From contig NZ_PYAL01000004.1 in NCBI RefSeq assembly GCF_004121055.1, forward strand, positions 186,001 to 250,000: DNA of 64,000 bases, in the 5' to 3' direction. The position numbers and the translations under genes were made by a program. How positions within the stretch are numbered: position 1 is the first letter of the stretch; each line of letters starts with the position of its first letter. This document shows, piece after piece, positions 24,267 through 33,002 of this stretch. The DNA comes from Achromobacter aloeverae. GTDB taxonomy: Bacteria; Pseudomonadota; Gammaproteobacteria; Burkholderiales; Burkholderiaceae_B. A model generated the notes under the pieces. It was not told the origin of the DNA. It did not search any database and was given only the letters and a program-made list of their open reading frames with translations.

Positions 24267-25466
24267 ATGTCCAAGCCCTTGCAAGGCATCCGCGTACTCG
24301 ACCTGACCAACGTGTTGGCGGGCCCATTTTGCTGCCATCAACTGGCGCACATGGGCGCCGACGTGATCAAGGTGGAAACCCCGGGGACCGGCGACCTCGC
24401 GCGCCAGCTGGGCGCCGACGCCGACCTGAACCGCGGCCTGATGGGCGTTTCCTTCCTGGCGCAGAACGCCGGCAAGCGTTCGATCACCGTGAACCTCAAG
24501 CACGCGCGCGGCAAGGAAGTATTCCTGCGCCTCGTGGCCCAGGCCGACGTGGTTGTGGAGAATTTCCGCCCCGGCGTGATGGACCGCCTGGGCGTGGGGT
24601 TCGAGGTGCTGCGCCAGCACCAGCCGCGTCTCGTGTATTGCGCCATTTCCGGCTTCGGCCAGCAGGGGCCGTTGCGCGACTATCCGGCCTATGACCAGAT
24701 CGTGCAAGGCATGTCGGGCGTGATGAGCATCACCGGCGCGCCGGAGACGGCGCCTTATCGCGTCGGCTATCCCATCGCCGACACCATCGGCGGCATGACC
24801 GCCGCGTTCGCGGTGGCGGCGGCGCTGGCCGAGCGCGAGCGCGACAGCGCGCGCTTCATCGACGTTTCCATGCTGGAGGCCACCATGGCGACCATGGGCT
24901 GGGCCGTATCGAACTACCTGGTGGCGGGCCGCACGCCGACGCCCATGGGCAACGATAACGTGACCGCCAGTCCGTCCGGCACCTTCCGCACCGGCGATGG
25001 CCTGCTCAATATCGCCGCCAACAAGCAGGAACAGTTCGAGGCCCTGTGCCGCGTCGTCGGACGCGAGGACTTGATCGCGCATCCGGACTACGCCGAACGC
25101 CAGGCGCGCCTGCGCCATCGCGAGGCCCTGAAGACCGAACTGGAAGGTGCCCTGGCGGCGCGGCCCGCGCTGCAATGGTGGCCCTTGCTGACCCAGGCTG
25201 GCGTGCCGACCGGGCCTGTCTACAGCGTCGAGCAGGCCCTGGCGCACCCGCAGGTCGCCGAACGCGGCATGGTGGCCACGTTTCCGGACGTGCCGGGCGT
25301 GGGGCGGGACGTGCGCGTGGTGCGCACGGGATTCAAGCTGGATGGCGCGGCGCCGGCAGTCGACACGCCGCCGCCCCGCTTGGGACAACACAACGAAGAA
25401 CTGCTGCGCGAACTGGGCTATGACGCCGAGCAGATCCGCGGCCTGAAAGAGGAGCGAGCAATATGA
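24267..25466 (+). CDS. CaiB/BaiF (class III) CoA-transferase
   Basis: This 399-residue family III CoA-transferase moves CoA between carboxylates by way of an Asp-bound mixed anhydride. It shows GIRVLDLTNVLAGPFC, the alignment segment MGADVIKVETPGTGD, VENFRPGVMDRLG and YCAISGFGQQGPL. The catalytic Asp is expected in the segment LRDYPAYDQIVQGMSG. AGAGGA precedes the ATG at 24267. Its TGA overlaps the next gene's ATG (ATGA at 25463), so the two products are probably made together and act in sequence. Confidence 0.9.
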   Translation: MSKPLQGIRVLDLTNVLAGPFCCHQLAHMGADVIKVETPGTGDLARQLGADADLNRGLMGVSFLAQNAGKRSITVNLKHARGKEVFLRLVAQADVVVENFRPGVMDRLGVGFEVLRQHQPRLVYCAISGFGQQGPLRDYPAYDQIVQGMSGVMSITGAPETAPYRVGYPIADTIGGMTAAFAVAAALAERERDSARFIDVSMLEATMATMGWAVSNYLVAGRTPTPMGNDNVTASPSGTFRTGDGLLNIAANKQEQFEALCRVVGREDLIAHPDYAERQARLRHREALKTELEGALAARPALQWWPLLTQAGVPTGPVYSVEQALAHPQVAERGMVATFPDVPGVGRDVRVVRTGFKLDGAAPAVDTPPPRLGQHNEELLRELGYDAEQIRGLKEERAI

Positions 25467-26314
25467 CCAGCAACGAAGCCGGCGGCGCCGGACAGGTGGA
25501 CGACGGCCTGGCCAGCCGCCAGTGGTGGCATACGGCCATCACCGATATGAAGCCGGGCGTGATCCGCTACCACGGCTATGCGATCCAGGACCTCATCGGC
25601 AATATTGGCTTCGCCCAGATGGCGTGGCTGATGTTGCGGGGCGAACTGCCTTCCGAGCGGCAGGGCAGGCTGCTGGAGGCGGCGCTGATGGCCGCGGTCG
25701 ACCACGGTCCGCAAGCGCCCAGCATCGCCATCGCGCGCATGGCGGCGACGTGCGGCGTGGGACTGAACAATGCCATGGCCTCGGCTGTCAACGTGCTGGG
25801 CGACGTGCACGGCGGCGCGGGCGAGCAGGCGGTCGGGCTGTACCAGGACGTGGCCGCGCGCATGGACGCGGGCGCCAGCCAGGACGATGCGGTGCGCGCC
25901 GGGCTGGATGCTTTCATCGACCTGCACGGCAAGTTCATTTCGGGTTTCGGCCACCGCTTCCATCACCTGGACCCGCGCGCGCCGCGCCTGTTGCAACTGG
26001 TGGACGAGGCCGCCGCGGCCGGCGCCGTGTCCGGCCGCTACGCGACCATCGCGCGTGGCATCGAAGCCGAGCTGGCGGCGCGCAAGGGCAAGGCCATTCC
26101 GATGAACATCGATGGCGCCACCGCGGTGATCTATGCCGAGCTGGGATTTCCCGCCCCGCTGGCGCGCGGGCTGTTCTGCCTATCGCGCTCGGTCGGCATT
26201 CTTGCCCATGCCTGGGAGCAAACCAACCAGGGCGGCCGTAACAAGGGGCCCATACCTCGCCAGTACATTCCGGTTTACGATGGACATCCGCCCAGGGACG
26301 TGCCGAAAGGCTGA
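25463..26314 (+). CDS. Citryl-CoA lyase-like protein (citrate synthase fold)
   Basis: This 283-residue protein is shorter than true citrate synthases. It keeps the catalytic triad: His116 in DVHGGAGEQ, His164 in GFGHRFH and Asp217 in NIDGATA. Short members of this fold next to a CaiB-type transferase are annotated as citryl-CoA lyases, which split a 3-hydroxy tricarboxyl-CoA into acetyl-CoA and an oxo acid. Together with the coupled transferase and the Bug receptor this suggests uptake, CoA activation and C-C cleavage of a citrate-like acid. Substrate identity is inference. Confidence 0.82.
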   Translation: MTSNEAGGAGQVDDGLASRQWWHTAITDMKPGVIRYHGYAIQDLIGNIGFAQMAWLMLRGELPSERQGRLLEAALMAAVDHGPQAPSIAIARMAATCGVGLNNAMASAVNVLGDVHGGAGEQAVGLYQDVAARMDAGASQDDAVRAGLDAFIDLHGKFISGFGHRFHHLDPRAPRLLQLVDEAAAAGAVSGRYATIARGIEAELAARKGKAIPMNIDGATAVIYAELGFPAPLARGLFCLSRSVGILAHAWEQTNQGGRNKGPIPRQYIPVYDGHPPRDVPKG

Positions 26315-26422
26315 TCTCGATTTTGAAGAGATGTAAGCGGGCGTAGCGGGCGGGGCTCGCTTTAAATCGGCTGTCAGCCTCGCGTCGTACAGTCTGGCCA
26401 GTTCATGGTTCGGAGGGGCTCG

Positions 26423-27835
26423 ATGCGCGGCAAGACGATCGCGGCAACATTGGCCGGCGTGGTGGCGCTGGGCCTCGCCGCGCTGGCAGTGGCAACGTGG
26501 CAGGCCGGGATCGCGGAAATCGCGCCGCCCGCTCCCACGTCCTTCAGCCGCAACGCCGTGGATCGCGGCGTGCGCGTGGCGGCGGCGGGCGATTGCATCT
26601 CCTGTCACACCGCGCGCGGCGGTCCGGCCTATGCCGGCGGCACGCCGCTGCGTACGCCGTTCGGCACCCTCTACAGCAGCAACATCACGCCGGACCCCGA
26701 CAGCGGCATCGGCCGCTGGTCCCTGACGGCCTTCGACCGCGCGCTGCGGACCGGCGTCTCCCGCGACGGGCACCTGCTTTACCCGGCTTTCCCTTATCCT
26801 CACTTCACGCACCTGTCCGACCAGGACGTGCAGGACCTGTACGCGTATCTGATGACACGCACGCCGGTGGCGACCCGGCCGCCGGACAATGCCTTGTCCT
26901 TTCCTTATTCGTTCCGGCCGCTGCTGGCGATATGGAACCTGCTGTATCTACCTGACGGTCCCTTGCCGCCGGACGAGAGCCGCGGCGAGGCGTGGGTGCG
27001 CGGCCGCTATCTGGTGGAAGGCGCGGGGCATTGCGCGGCCTGTCATACCCCGTTGAATGCACTGGGCGCGCCGGCGGCCGATCGGGCCTACGCCGGCGCG
27101 ATCGTCGACGGCTGGGAAGCGCCCGCGCTGACAGCGCTGGCGCACGCGCCCCGGCCTTGGACGGTCGACCAGCTGGCCGCGTACCTGCGTACCGGCCTGG
27201 CCAGCGAGCACGGGGCGGCGGCGGGGCCCATGCGGGACGTGACGCGGCAACTGGCCTTGCTGCCCGAGGCGGATGTGAAGGCCATGGCGGTCTACCTGCT
27301 GGACTTGCCGGGCGCGCGGCGGGAGACGGTGCGGCAACCGACGCAACCACCGACGCAACCACCGACGCAACAACCGCTGCAACAACCGCCGCAACAACCG
27401 CCGCAGCCACCAACCCCGCCGACCGCGTCCCGTCAGGCGCTCACGCCCGCCCCCGACGCGCGGCTGCCGACCCCTGGCGCGACGCTATATGCGTCCACTT
27501 GCGCATCCTGTCACGATGAGGGGGCACCGATGATGCGCATCGGCGGCCGCCCCGCGCTGGCGCTGAGCCACGCGGCCACCGCCGACGATCCCCGCAATGC
27601 CATCAACCTGGTGCTGCACGGCATTGCGCAGGAAGGCAGCGCCGCCACCCCCTATATGCCGGCCTTCGGCGCCGTGCTGGACGACGCGCAGGTGGCCCAG
27701 GTGCTGGACTACATGCGCGTGCAGGTCGCGCGCCGTCCTGCCTGGCCCAACCTGCAGGGCGCGGTTGCCGCCGTGCGCAAGGAAACGGCCGCCGCGGCGC
27801 CGCTGGCGCAAGCGAAGGAGACCCGCAAGCCATGA
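26423..27835 (+). CDS. Triheme membrane cytochrome c (dehydrogenase electron acceptor subunit)
   Basis: This 470-residue protein has one N-terminal membrane anchor and three heme c sites: CISCH (Cys58), CAACH (about 205) and CASCH (about 360). This is the layout of the cytochrome subunit of membrane alcohol/aldehyde dehydrogenases. A Pro/Gln/Thr linker, coded by 12-bp repeats, separates the second and third heme domains. GGAGGGG precedes the ATG at 26423. Its TGA overlaps the ATG of the 2Fe-2S subunit. It should carry electrons from the molybdenum enzyme to the respiratory chain. Confidence 0.9.
   Translation: MRGKTIAATLAGVVALGLAALAVATWQAGIAEIAPPAPTSFSRNAVDRGVRVAAAGDCISCHTARGGPAYAGGTPLRTPFGTLYSSNITPDPDSGIGRWSLTAFDRALRTGVSRDGHLLYPAFPYPHFTHLSDQDVQDLYAYLMTRTPVATRPPDNALSFPYSFRPLLAIWNLLYLPDGPLPPDESRGEAWVRGRYLVEGAGHCAACHTPLNALGAPAADRAYAGAIVDGWEAPALTALAHAPRPWTVDQLAAYLRTGLASEHGAAAGPMRDVTRQLALLPEADVKAMAVYLLDLPGARRETVRQPTQPPTQPPTQQPLQQPPQQPPQPPTPPTASRQALTPAPDARLPTPGATLYASTCASCHDEGAPMMRIGGRPALALSHAATADDPRNAINLVLHGIAQEGSAATPYMPAFGAVLDDAQVAQVLDYMRVQVARRPAWPNLQGAVAAVRKETAAAAPLAQAKETRKP
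27325..27415. repeat. 12-bp repeats coding a Gln/Pro/Thr linker
   Basis: Runs of caaccaccgacg and later caacaaccgccg units encode QPPT and QQPP repeats between heme domains 2 and 3. The period is a multiple of three, so the frame is kept. Confidence 0.75.
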
Positions 27836-28392
27836 TCACATTGACCGTCAACGGCAAGGCGCACGCGCTGGATGTCGATCCCGCTACCCCCTTGCTCTAC
27901 GTCTTGCGCAACCAGCTGCAACTCAACGGCGCCAAGTATGGCTGCGGACTGGGCCAGTGCGGCGCCTGCACCGTCATCGTCGGCGACGTCCCGATGTTCT
28001 CGTGCCAGGTGCCACTGGCCGCGGTCGGCGCTCGCGCCGTGCGCACGGTCGAGAGCCTGGGCACGCCGGACCGGCCGGGACCGCTGCAGCAATCGTTCAT
28101 CGATCACCAGGCCGCCCAATGCGGCTATTGCATCGCGGGCATGATCATGCGCGCCCAGGCGCTGCTGGAGCGCAATCCGTCGCCCACCCGCGACGAGGTA
28201 ATCGCGCACATGGAGCCCAACCTCTGCCGCTGCGGGACCCACATGCGCATCGTCGCGGCCATCGTGGACGCGGCCACCGGGCTGCGGGCGGACGCCGGCG
28301 GCACGCGGCATCTTTCTTCCCTGCGGCCGGCCCAGTTGGTCGAGCAGACGCCAACGGCAGCCGTCCCGCAACCGTCGGGAGCGCGGCAATGA
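27832..28392 (+). CDS. 2Fe-2S subunit of xanthine-dehydrogenase-family oxidoreductase (IorA-like)
   Basis: This 186-residue protein has two [2Fe-2S] domains. Plant-type cluster cysteines are Cys38, 43, 46 and 58 (CGLGQCGAC). The second cluster, near the molybdenum centre, uses Cys97, 100, 132 and 134 (CGYC and CRCGTHMRI). A roughly 35-residue tail follows the usual family end. It starts and ends in ATGA overlaps with the cytochrome and molybdopterin genes. It transfers electrons from the Mo site to the triheme cytochrome. Confidence 0.93.
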   Translation: MITLTVNGKAHALDVDPATPLLYVLRNQLQLNGAKYGCGLGQCGACTVIVGDVPMFSCQVPLAAVGARAVRTVESLGTPDRPGPLQQSFIDHQAAQCGYCIAGMIMRAQALLERNPSPTRDEVIAHMEPNLCRCGTHMRIVAAIVDAATGLRADAGGTRHLSSLRPAQLVEQTPTAAVPQPSGARQ

Positions 28393-30752
28393 CGCGGGCC
28401 CGGATACCCACGCCGGGCAGCGCGCGGACAGGCGCGGACAGGCGGATCGAGCGCGGCGCGCAGGCCACGGTCACGACCGGCTCCGGCGCGCCGGTCGACA
28501 CGGGCCGCCGGCGCCTGCTGGCGGCCGGCTCCATCACGGTCGGATTTTCCTTGCTGCCGGCCGTCGCGATGGCGCAGCGCGCCGCGGCAGGCGAGGCCGC
28601 GTCCGCCGCGGCGGCGCCCGGCGCCACGGCGCCGCCCGTGCCGGCCAGGCTGCCGGGCAGCCTTAACAGCACCCCGATGCTGGACGCCTGGATACGCCTG
28701 GAATCCACGGGGCGCGTCACCGTTTGCACGGGCAAGGCCGAGTTGGGCACGGGCGTGCGCACGGCATTCATCCAGATCGCCGCCGAGCAGCTGGATGTGG
28801 CGCCCGCGGCCATTACGCTGATCACGGCGGACACGGCGCGCACGCCCAACGAAGGCTACACCGCGGGCAGCCATTCGCTGGCCGACAGCGGCACCGCCAT
28901 CCTCAACGCGGCGGCGCAGGCGCACGGTCTTTTGCTGGACGCGGCCGCGGTCCAGTTGGGCGTGGCGCGCGATACCTTGCATACCGAGGGCGGCCAGGTA
29001 TTGGCCGCCGACGGCCGGCGGCTGGCGTATGGCGCGGTCGTGGCGGGCGTCGACCTGCATCGCACCGCGGCGCCGGTATCGCCATTGAAGGACCCGCGCC
29101 AGTTCCAGGTGATCGGCCTGCCCTTGCCGCGGGTGGACATTCCCGGCAAGGTCGCCGGCGGCGCCAGCTATGTACAGGACATGCGCCTGCCGGGCATGCT
29201 GCACGCGCGCGTCGTGCGGCAGCCGTCCTATGGCGCGCGCCTGGTGGCGCTGGACGATACGGCCGTGCGGGCCTTGCCCGGGGTGGTGCAAGTGGTGCGC
29301 GACGGCAGCTACCTGGCCGTGGTGGCGCACGATGAATGGCAGGCGATCGTGGCGATGCGCGCCCTGGCGGCCGCCGCGCGCTGGGAGGAAAGCGCCAGCC
29401 TGCCGGACGCCGCCAGCATCCACGCGTATCTCATGCGCCTGCCGGCGCGCGAGATCATGGTGGCGGACACGCGCGCGGGCGCGGCGCCCACCGGCCGCAG
29501 GCTGGCGGCGCGCTATACCAAGCCCTACCTGACGCACGGGTCTATCGGCCCCTCCTGCGCGCTGGCGCAATTCGTCGACGGGCAACTGACGGTCTGGACC
29601 CATACGCAGGGCGTGTTCCCGCTGCGCGCGGGACTGGCGGAGATGCTGGGCTTGCCGACGGAGCGCGTCCGCTGCATCCATGTGGAGGGTTCGGGTTGCT
29701 ACGGCCACAACGGCGCCGACGACGTCGCCGCGGACGCGGCGTTGATCGCGCGCGCGGTGCCGGGGCAGCCGGTGCGGGTGCAATGGATGCGCGAACAGGA
29801 ACACACCTGGGAGCCGTCCGGCCCCGCCATGGTCACCGACGTGGCCGCGACGCTGGACGCCGACGGCCGCATCGTCGACTGGGAATACCAGGTCTGGAGC
29901 AATTCCCACAACCAGCGCATCGACAACGCCGGCCGCCTGATGCCCACATGGGCGCTCGCGCGACCTTTCACCCCCGCGCCGCCCAAGCCCATTCCGATGC
30001 CGGAGGGCGGCGGCGACCGCAACAGCATTCCGCTGTACGACCTGCCCAGGATGCAGGTGCGCCACCATTTCCTGCCCGACATGCCCTTGCGCGTTTCCGC
30101 GATGCGTTCGCTGGGCGCGTACATGAATATTTTCACCATCGAAAGCTTCATGGACGAGTTGGCGCAGGCGGCCGGCGCCGACCCGGTGCAGTTTCGCCTG
30201 CGTCACCTGAAGGACCCGCGCGCTCGCGCGGTGGTGGAGCTGGCCGCCCGGCAATTCGGCTGGCCCGGACCGGGATCGCGGGCGCCGGGGCATGGCGTGG
30301 GTTTCGCCTTCGCCCAGTACAAGAACCTGATGGCCTATATGGCACTGGCGGTGGAGCTGGACGTGCAGCGCGAAACCGGCGCGGTGCGGGTGCATCGCGT
30401 GGTCGCGGCGGTGGATTGCGGGCAGGTCGTCAATCCCGATGGCGTGCGCAACCAGGTCGAGGGCGGCATCCTCCAGTCCTTCAGTTGGACGCTGCATGAA
30501 CAGCTGCGTTTCGACCGGCGGCGCGTCGACAGCTACGATTGGAGCACCTATCCCATCCTGCGCTTTTCCGGCGTGCCGGCGCGAATGGACGTGCATCTCA
30601 TCGACCAGCCGGGCCTGCCTTTCCTGGGCGCGGGCGAGGCCTCCCAGGGTCCGGCGTCGGCGGCGCTGGCCAACGCGCTGGCCGACGGCCTGGGCCGCCG
30701 CCTGCGCGATACGCCCCTGGGCGGCGCGCGCCTGCGCGAAGGAGCGACCTGA
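28389..30752 (+). CDS. Molybdopterin-binding large subunit (isoquinoline 1-oxidoreductase beta-like)
   Basis: This 787-residue protein has a twin-arginine leader (TGRRRLLAAGSITVGFSLLP), suggesting periplasmic export with its cofactor. Family segments are TGKAELGTGVRTAFIQIAAEQLDV, GYTAGSHSLADSG, VPRVDIPGK-type LPRVDIPGKVAGG and VHVEGSGCYGHNGADDVA-like CIHVEGSGCYGHNGADD. The active-site Glu lies near the C-terminus in GAGEASQGP. Such enzymes hydroxylate N-heterocycles or oxidise aldehydes. No XdhC/CoxF maturation gene is in the operon. Substrate unknown. Confidence 0.92.
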   Translation: MTRARIPTPGSARTGADRRIERGAQATVTTGSGAPVDTGRRRLLAAGSITVGFSLLPAVAMAQRAAAGEAASAAAAPGATAPPVPARLPGSLNSTPMLDAWIRLESTGRVTVCTGKAELGTGVRTAFIQIAAEQLDVAPAAITLITADTARTPNEGYTAGSHSLADSGTAILNAAAQAHGLLLDAAAVQLGVARDTLHTEGGQVLAADGRRLAYGAVVAGVDLHRTAAPVSPLKDPRQFQVIGLPLPRVDIPGKVAGGASYVQDMRLPGMLHARVVRQPSYGARLVALDDTAVRALPGVVQVVRDGSYLAVVAHDEWQAIVAMRALAAAARWEESASLPDAASIHAYLMRLPAREIMVADTRAGAAPTGRRLAARYTKPYLTHGSIGPSCALAQFVDGQLTVWTHTQGVFPLRAGLAEMLGLPTERVRCIHVEGSGCYGHNGADDVAADAALIARAVPGQPVRVQWMREQEHTWEPSGPAMVTDVAATLDADGRIVDWEYQVWSNSHNQRIDNAGRLMPTWALARPFTPAPPKPIPMPEGGGDRNSIPLYDLPRMQVRHHFLPDMPLRVSAMRSLGAYMNIFTIESFMDELAQAAGADPVQFRLRHLKDPRARAVVELAARQFGWPGPGSRAPGHGVGFAFAQYKNLMAYMALAVELDVQRETGAVRVHRVVAAVDCGQVVNPDGVRNQVEGGILQSFSWTLHEQLRFDRRRVDSYDWSTYPILRFSGVPARMDVHLIDQPGLPFLGAGEASQGPASAALANALADGLGRRLRDTPLGGARLREGAT

Positions 30753-30793
30753 TCGGGCGACCCGAGCGGGCGACCGAAGCGGGCGACCTGATC
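30742..30793. repeat. 13-bp tandem repeat spanning the stop codon
   Basis: Four contiguous units (30742, 30755, 30768, 30781) of the form gRgcgaccYgaKc. The first contains the TGA of the molybdopterin gene (30750-30752). The fourth is nearly identical to the first and so repeats the last codons and the stop. Confidence 0.9.
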
Positions 30794-30819
30794 GCCGCGG
30801 CGTGCCGGCCCGGCGGGCT

Positions 30820-31821
30820 TCAATCCACGCGCAGGTTGCGCGCCTTGATGATGTCGCCATAGCGCGCCCGCTCGCGCGCCGCGATGTCGGCCAGTTCCGC
30901 GGGCGTCGAGCCGTGGGCGACGGCGCCCTGGGCCTCCAGCTTCTGCTTCACGTCGGCGGCGCTGGCCACCTGGCGGATGGCGGCGGACAGTTTGTCCAGC
31001 ACCGGCTGCGGCGTGCCGGCTGGCGCCAGCACCGCGGTCCACGAACCGGTTTGCGCATTGTGCACGCCGGCCTCGTCGATGGTGGGCACGTCGGGCATGG
31101 CCGGCGAGCGGGTGGGGCCGGTGACGGCCAGGGCGCGCAGCTTGCCCGCCTGCACGTAGGTGACGGTTTCCAGGATGGACGCGAACAGCATGTCCACGCG
31201 TCCCGCCATCAGGTCCGTCATCGCCGGACCGCCGCCCTTGTAGGGCACGTGCGTCAGCTGGGTGCCGGTGGCCTGCTGGAAGATTTCGCCCGCCAGGTGC
31301 GGCGCGCCGCCGGTGCCCGAGCTGGCGAAGGTATGCTTGCCCGGCTCCTTGCGCGCCAGCTCGACCAGTTCCTGCACGTTGCGGGCGGGCAGTTGCGGCG
31401 AGACCACCAGGGCGAAGGGCAGGTCCGAGAACATCGACACGGGCGCGAAGGCGGTGGCCGGGTCGCTGTGCAGCTTGTACAGCCATGGGTTGACCGCCAG
31501 CATGCCGGAATTGGCGAACAACAGGGTGTAGCCGTCGTTGGCGGCGCGCGCCACCGTGTCGGCGGCGATCTGGCCGCCTGCGCCGGGGCGGTTGTCGACC
31601 ACTACCGACGCGCCGCCCAGTTGCGGGCCCAGCGCCGCGGCCAGCAGGCGCGCCGAGATGTCCGTGCCGCCGCCGGGGGAAAAGGGCACCAGCAGGTTGA
31701 TGGGGCGCGCCGGGTAAGTGTCGGCCGCCACGGCGGCCAGCGGCCGCAGGCTCGCCGCCAGCACCGGGGCGGTCAGGGCGGCGCCCAGCAGGCGCCTGCG
31801 CGCCGTATCGATAGTCTCCAT
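30820..31821 (-). CDS. Bug-family TTT periplasmic solute-binding protein
   Basis: This 333-residue Bug receptor has the leader DTARRRLLGAALTAPVL (Tat-like) ending VAADTYPARP, followed by INLLVPFSPGGGTDISARLL and VVDNRPGAGGQIAADTV. It is divergent from a LysR gene at 32097, which probably controls it, and convergent with the molybdenum enzyme operon. Possibly it brings in that enzyme's substrate, but nothing in the sequence proves a link. Confidence 0.9.
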   Translation of the reverse strand: METIDTARRRLLGAALTAPVLAASLRPLAAVAADTYPARPINLLVPFSPGGGTDISARLLAAALGPQLGGASVVVDNRPGAGGQIAADTVARAANDGYTLLFANSGMLAVNPWLYKLHSDPATAFAPVSMFSDLPFALVVSPQLPARNVQELVELARKEPGKHTFASSGTGGAPHLAGEIFQQATGTQLTHVPYKGGGPAMTDLMAGRVDMLFASILETVTYVQAGKLRALAVTGPTRSPAMPDVPTIDEAGVHNAQTGSWTAVLAPAGTPQPVLDKLSAAIRQVASAADVKQKLEAQGAVAHGSTPAELADIAARERARYGDIIKARNLRVD

Positions 31822-32096
31822 GGTCTCGCACCTTCTTTGAATAATAGATAGTCATTTATTGACAGGGCGGACGCCTGCTGTCGCGCTTCCTCCGTCCGCC
31901 CGGCCGCCTTGCACAGGCATGGCCGCGCCGCCTTCCCGTCTCCCGGCCCGGGCGCGAGCGGCCATCCCGCCAGCGCGTTCGAGATCGTTCCCCGGCGCCC
32001 TGGCGCGGCCAGTATAGGAACGATTCGACCAGCGCATCCCATCCAGTTATAAATAGCAAAGATCAATACAAGGATTGAATCGATAGGGGGCAGTTG

Positions 32097-33002
32097 ATGG
32101 AGCTTAGGCAACTGGAGTGCTTCGTGGCGGTGGCCGAGGAGCTGCATTTCGGCCGGGCCGCCGCGCGCCTGCGCATGACCCAGCCGCCCCTGAGCCGGCA
32201 GGTCCAGATGCTGGAGCGCAGCCTGGGCGTAAGCCTGTTCGAACGCAGCAGCCGCGTGGTCGCGCTGACGGCCGCCGGGCGCAGCTTCCTGCGCGACGCC
32301 CGCCACTTGCTGGAGTTCTCGGCGCGCGCCGCCATGCAGGCGCAGCGCACCGCCACCGGCGCCGCCGGCCATGTCACCCTGGGCTTCACCGCGGTGGCGG
32401 CCTATCGCCTGATGCCGGCCATCGTCACCCAGGCGCGCCGTGAATTGCCGGACGTGGATATCCAATTGCGGGAAATGGTCTCGATCGACCTGGGCCGGCA
32501 TCTGGTGGCCGGCGAGCTGGACGTGGTGCTTGCGCGCCATTTGCCCCGGCCGGAAGGCCTGGGCCACCGCTTGCTGGAGCGCGAACCGCTGGTGCTGGCG
32601 GCGCCGCGCGGCTGGCCGCTGGCACGGCTCAAGAGCGTGCCCTTGCAGGCGCTGAACGGCCAGCCTTTCATTGCCTATTCGCCTAACGAGGGCAAGTACT
32701 TCCATGAGCGCATCAACGCCGCCCTGGCGCAAGCCGGCGTAAGGCCCGATGTCGTGCAGCACGCCAGCCAGACGCATACCCTGCTGGCCCTGGTCCGCGC
32801 CGGGCTCGGCATGGGCATCGTGCCGGCGTCGGCGCGCGAACTGCGGCTCGATGGCCTGCATTTCACCGCGCTGGCGGACTGCGCGCTGCGCGCCGACATG
32901 TACCTGGCGTGGCGCACGCCGCAAGACAATCCGGCGGTGCGGGCGCTGCTGGATTGCGTGGCCCGCATGCCGGCGGCGAGTCAGTCGACGTCCGTGTCGT
33001 AG
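32097..33002 (+). CDS. LysR-family transcriptional regulator (CbbR/CatR-like)
   Basis: This 301-residue regulator starts MELRQLECFVAVAEELHFGRAAARL and continues TQPPLSRQVQMLERSLGVSLFERSSR, typical of the benzoate/cat subfamily. GGGGGC lies just upstream of the ATG at 32097; the tool-like TTG one codon earlier is unlikely. It is divergent from the Bug gene. Its last 22 bases overlap the opposite-strand M16 peptidase gene. Confidence 0.92.
   Translation: MELRQLECFVAVAEELHFGRAAARLRMTQPPLSRQVQMLERSLGVSLFERSSRVVALTAAGRSFLRDARHLLEFSARAAMQAQRTATGAAGHVTLGFTAVAAYRLMPAIVTQARRELPDVDIQLREMVSIDLGRHLVAGELDVVLARHLPRPEGLGHRLLEREPLVLAAPRGWPLARLKSVPLQALNGQPFIAYSPNEGKYFHERINAALAQAGVRPDVVQHASQTHTLLALVRAGLGMGIVPASARELRLDGLHFTALADCALRADMYLAWRTPQDNPAVRALLDCVARMPAASQSTSVS

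Noticed and set aside
28125-30860. A 911-codon open frame antisense to the molybdopterin subunit
   Set aside because: It is a shadow of codon-biased GC-rich DNA; the plus-strand gene has clear family motifs and coupled starts.
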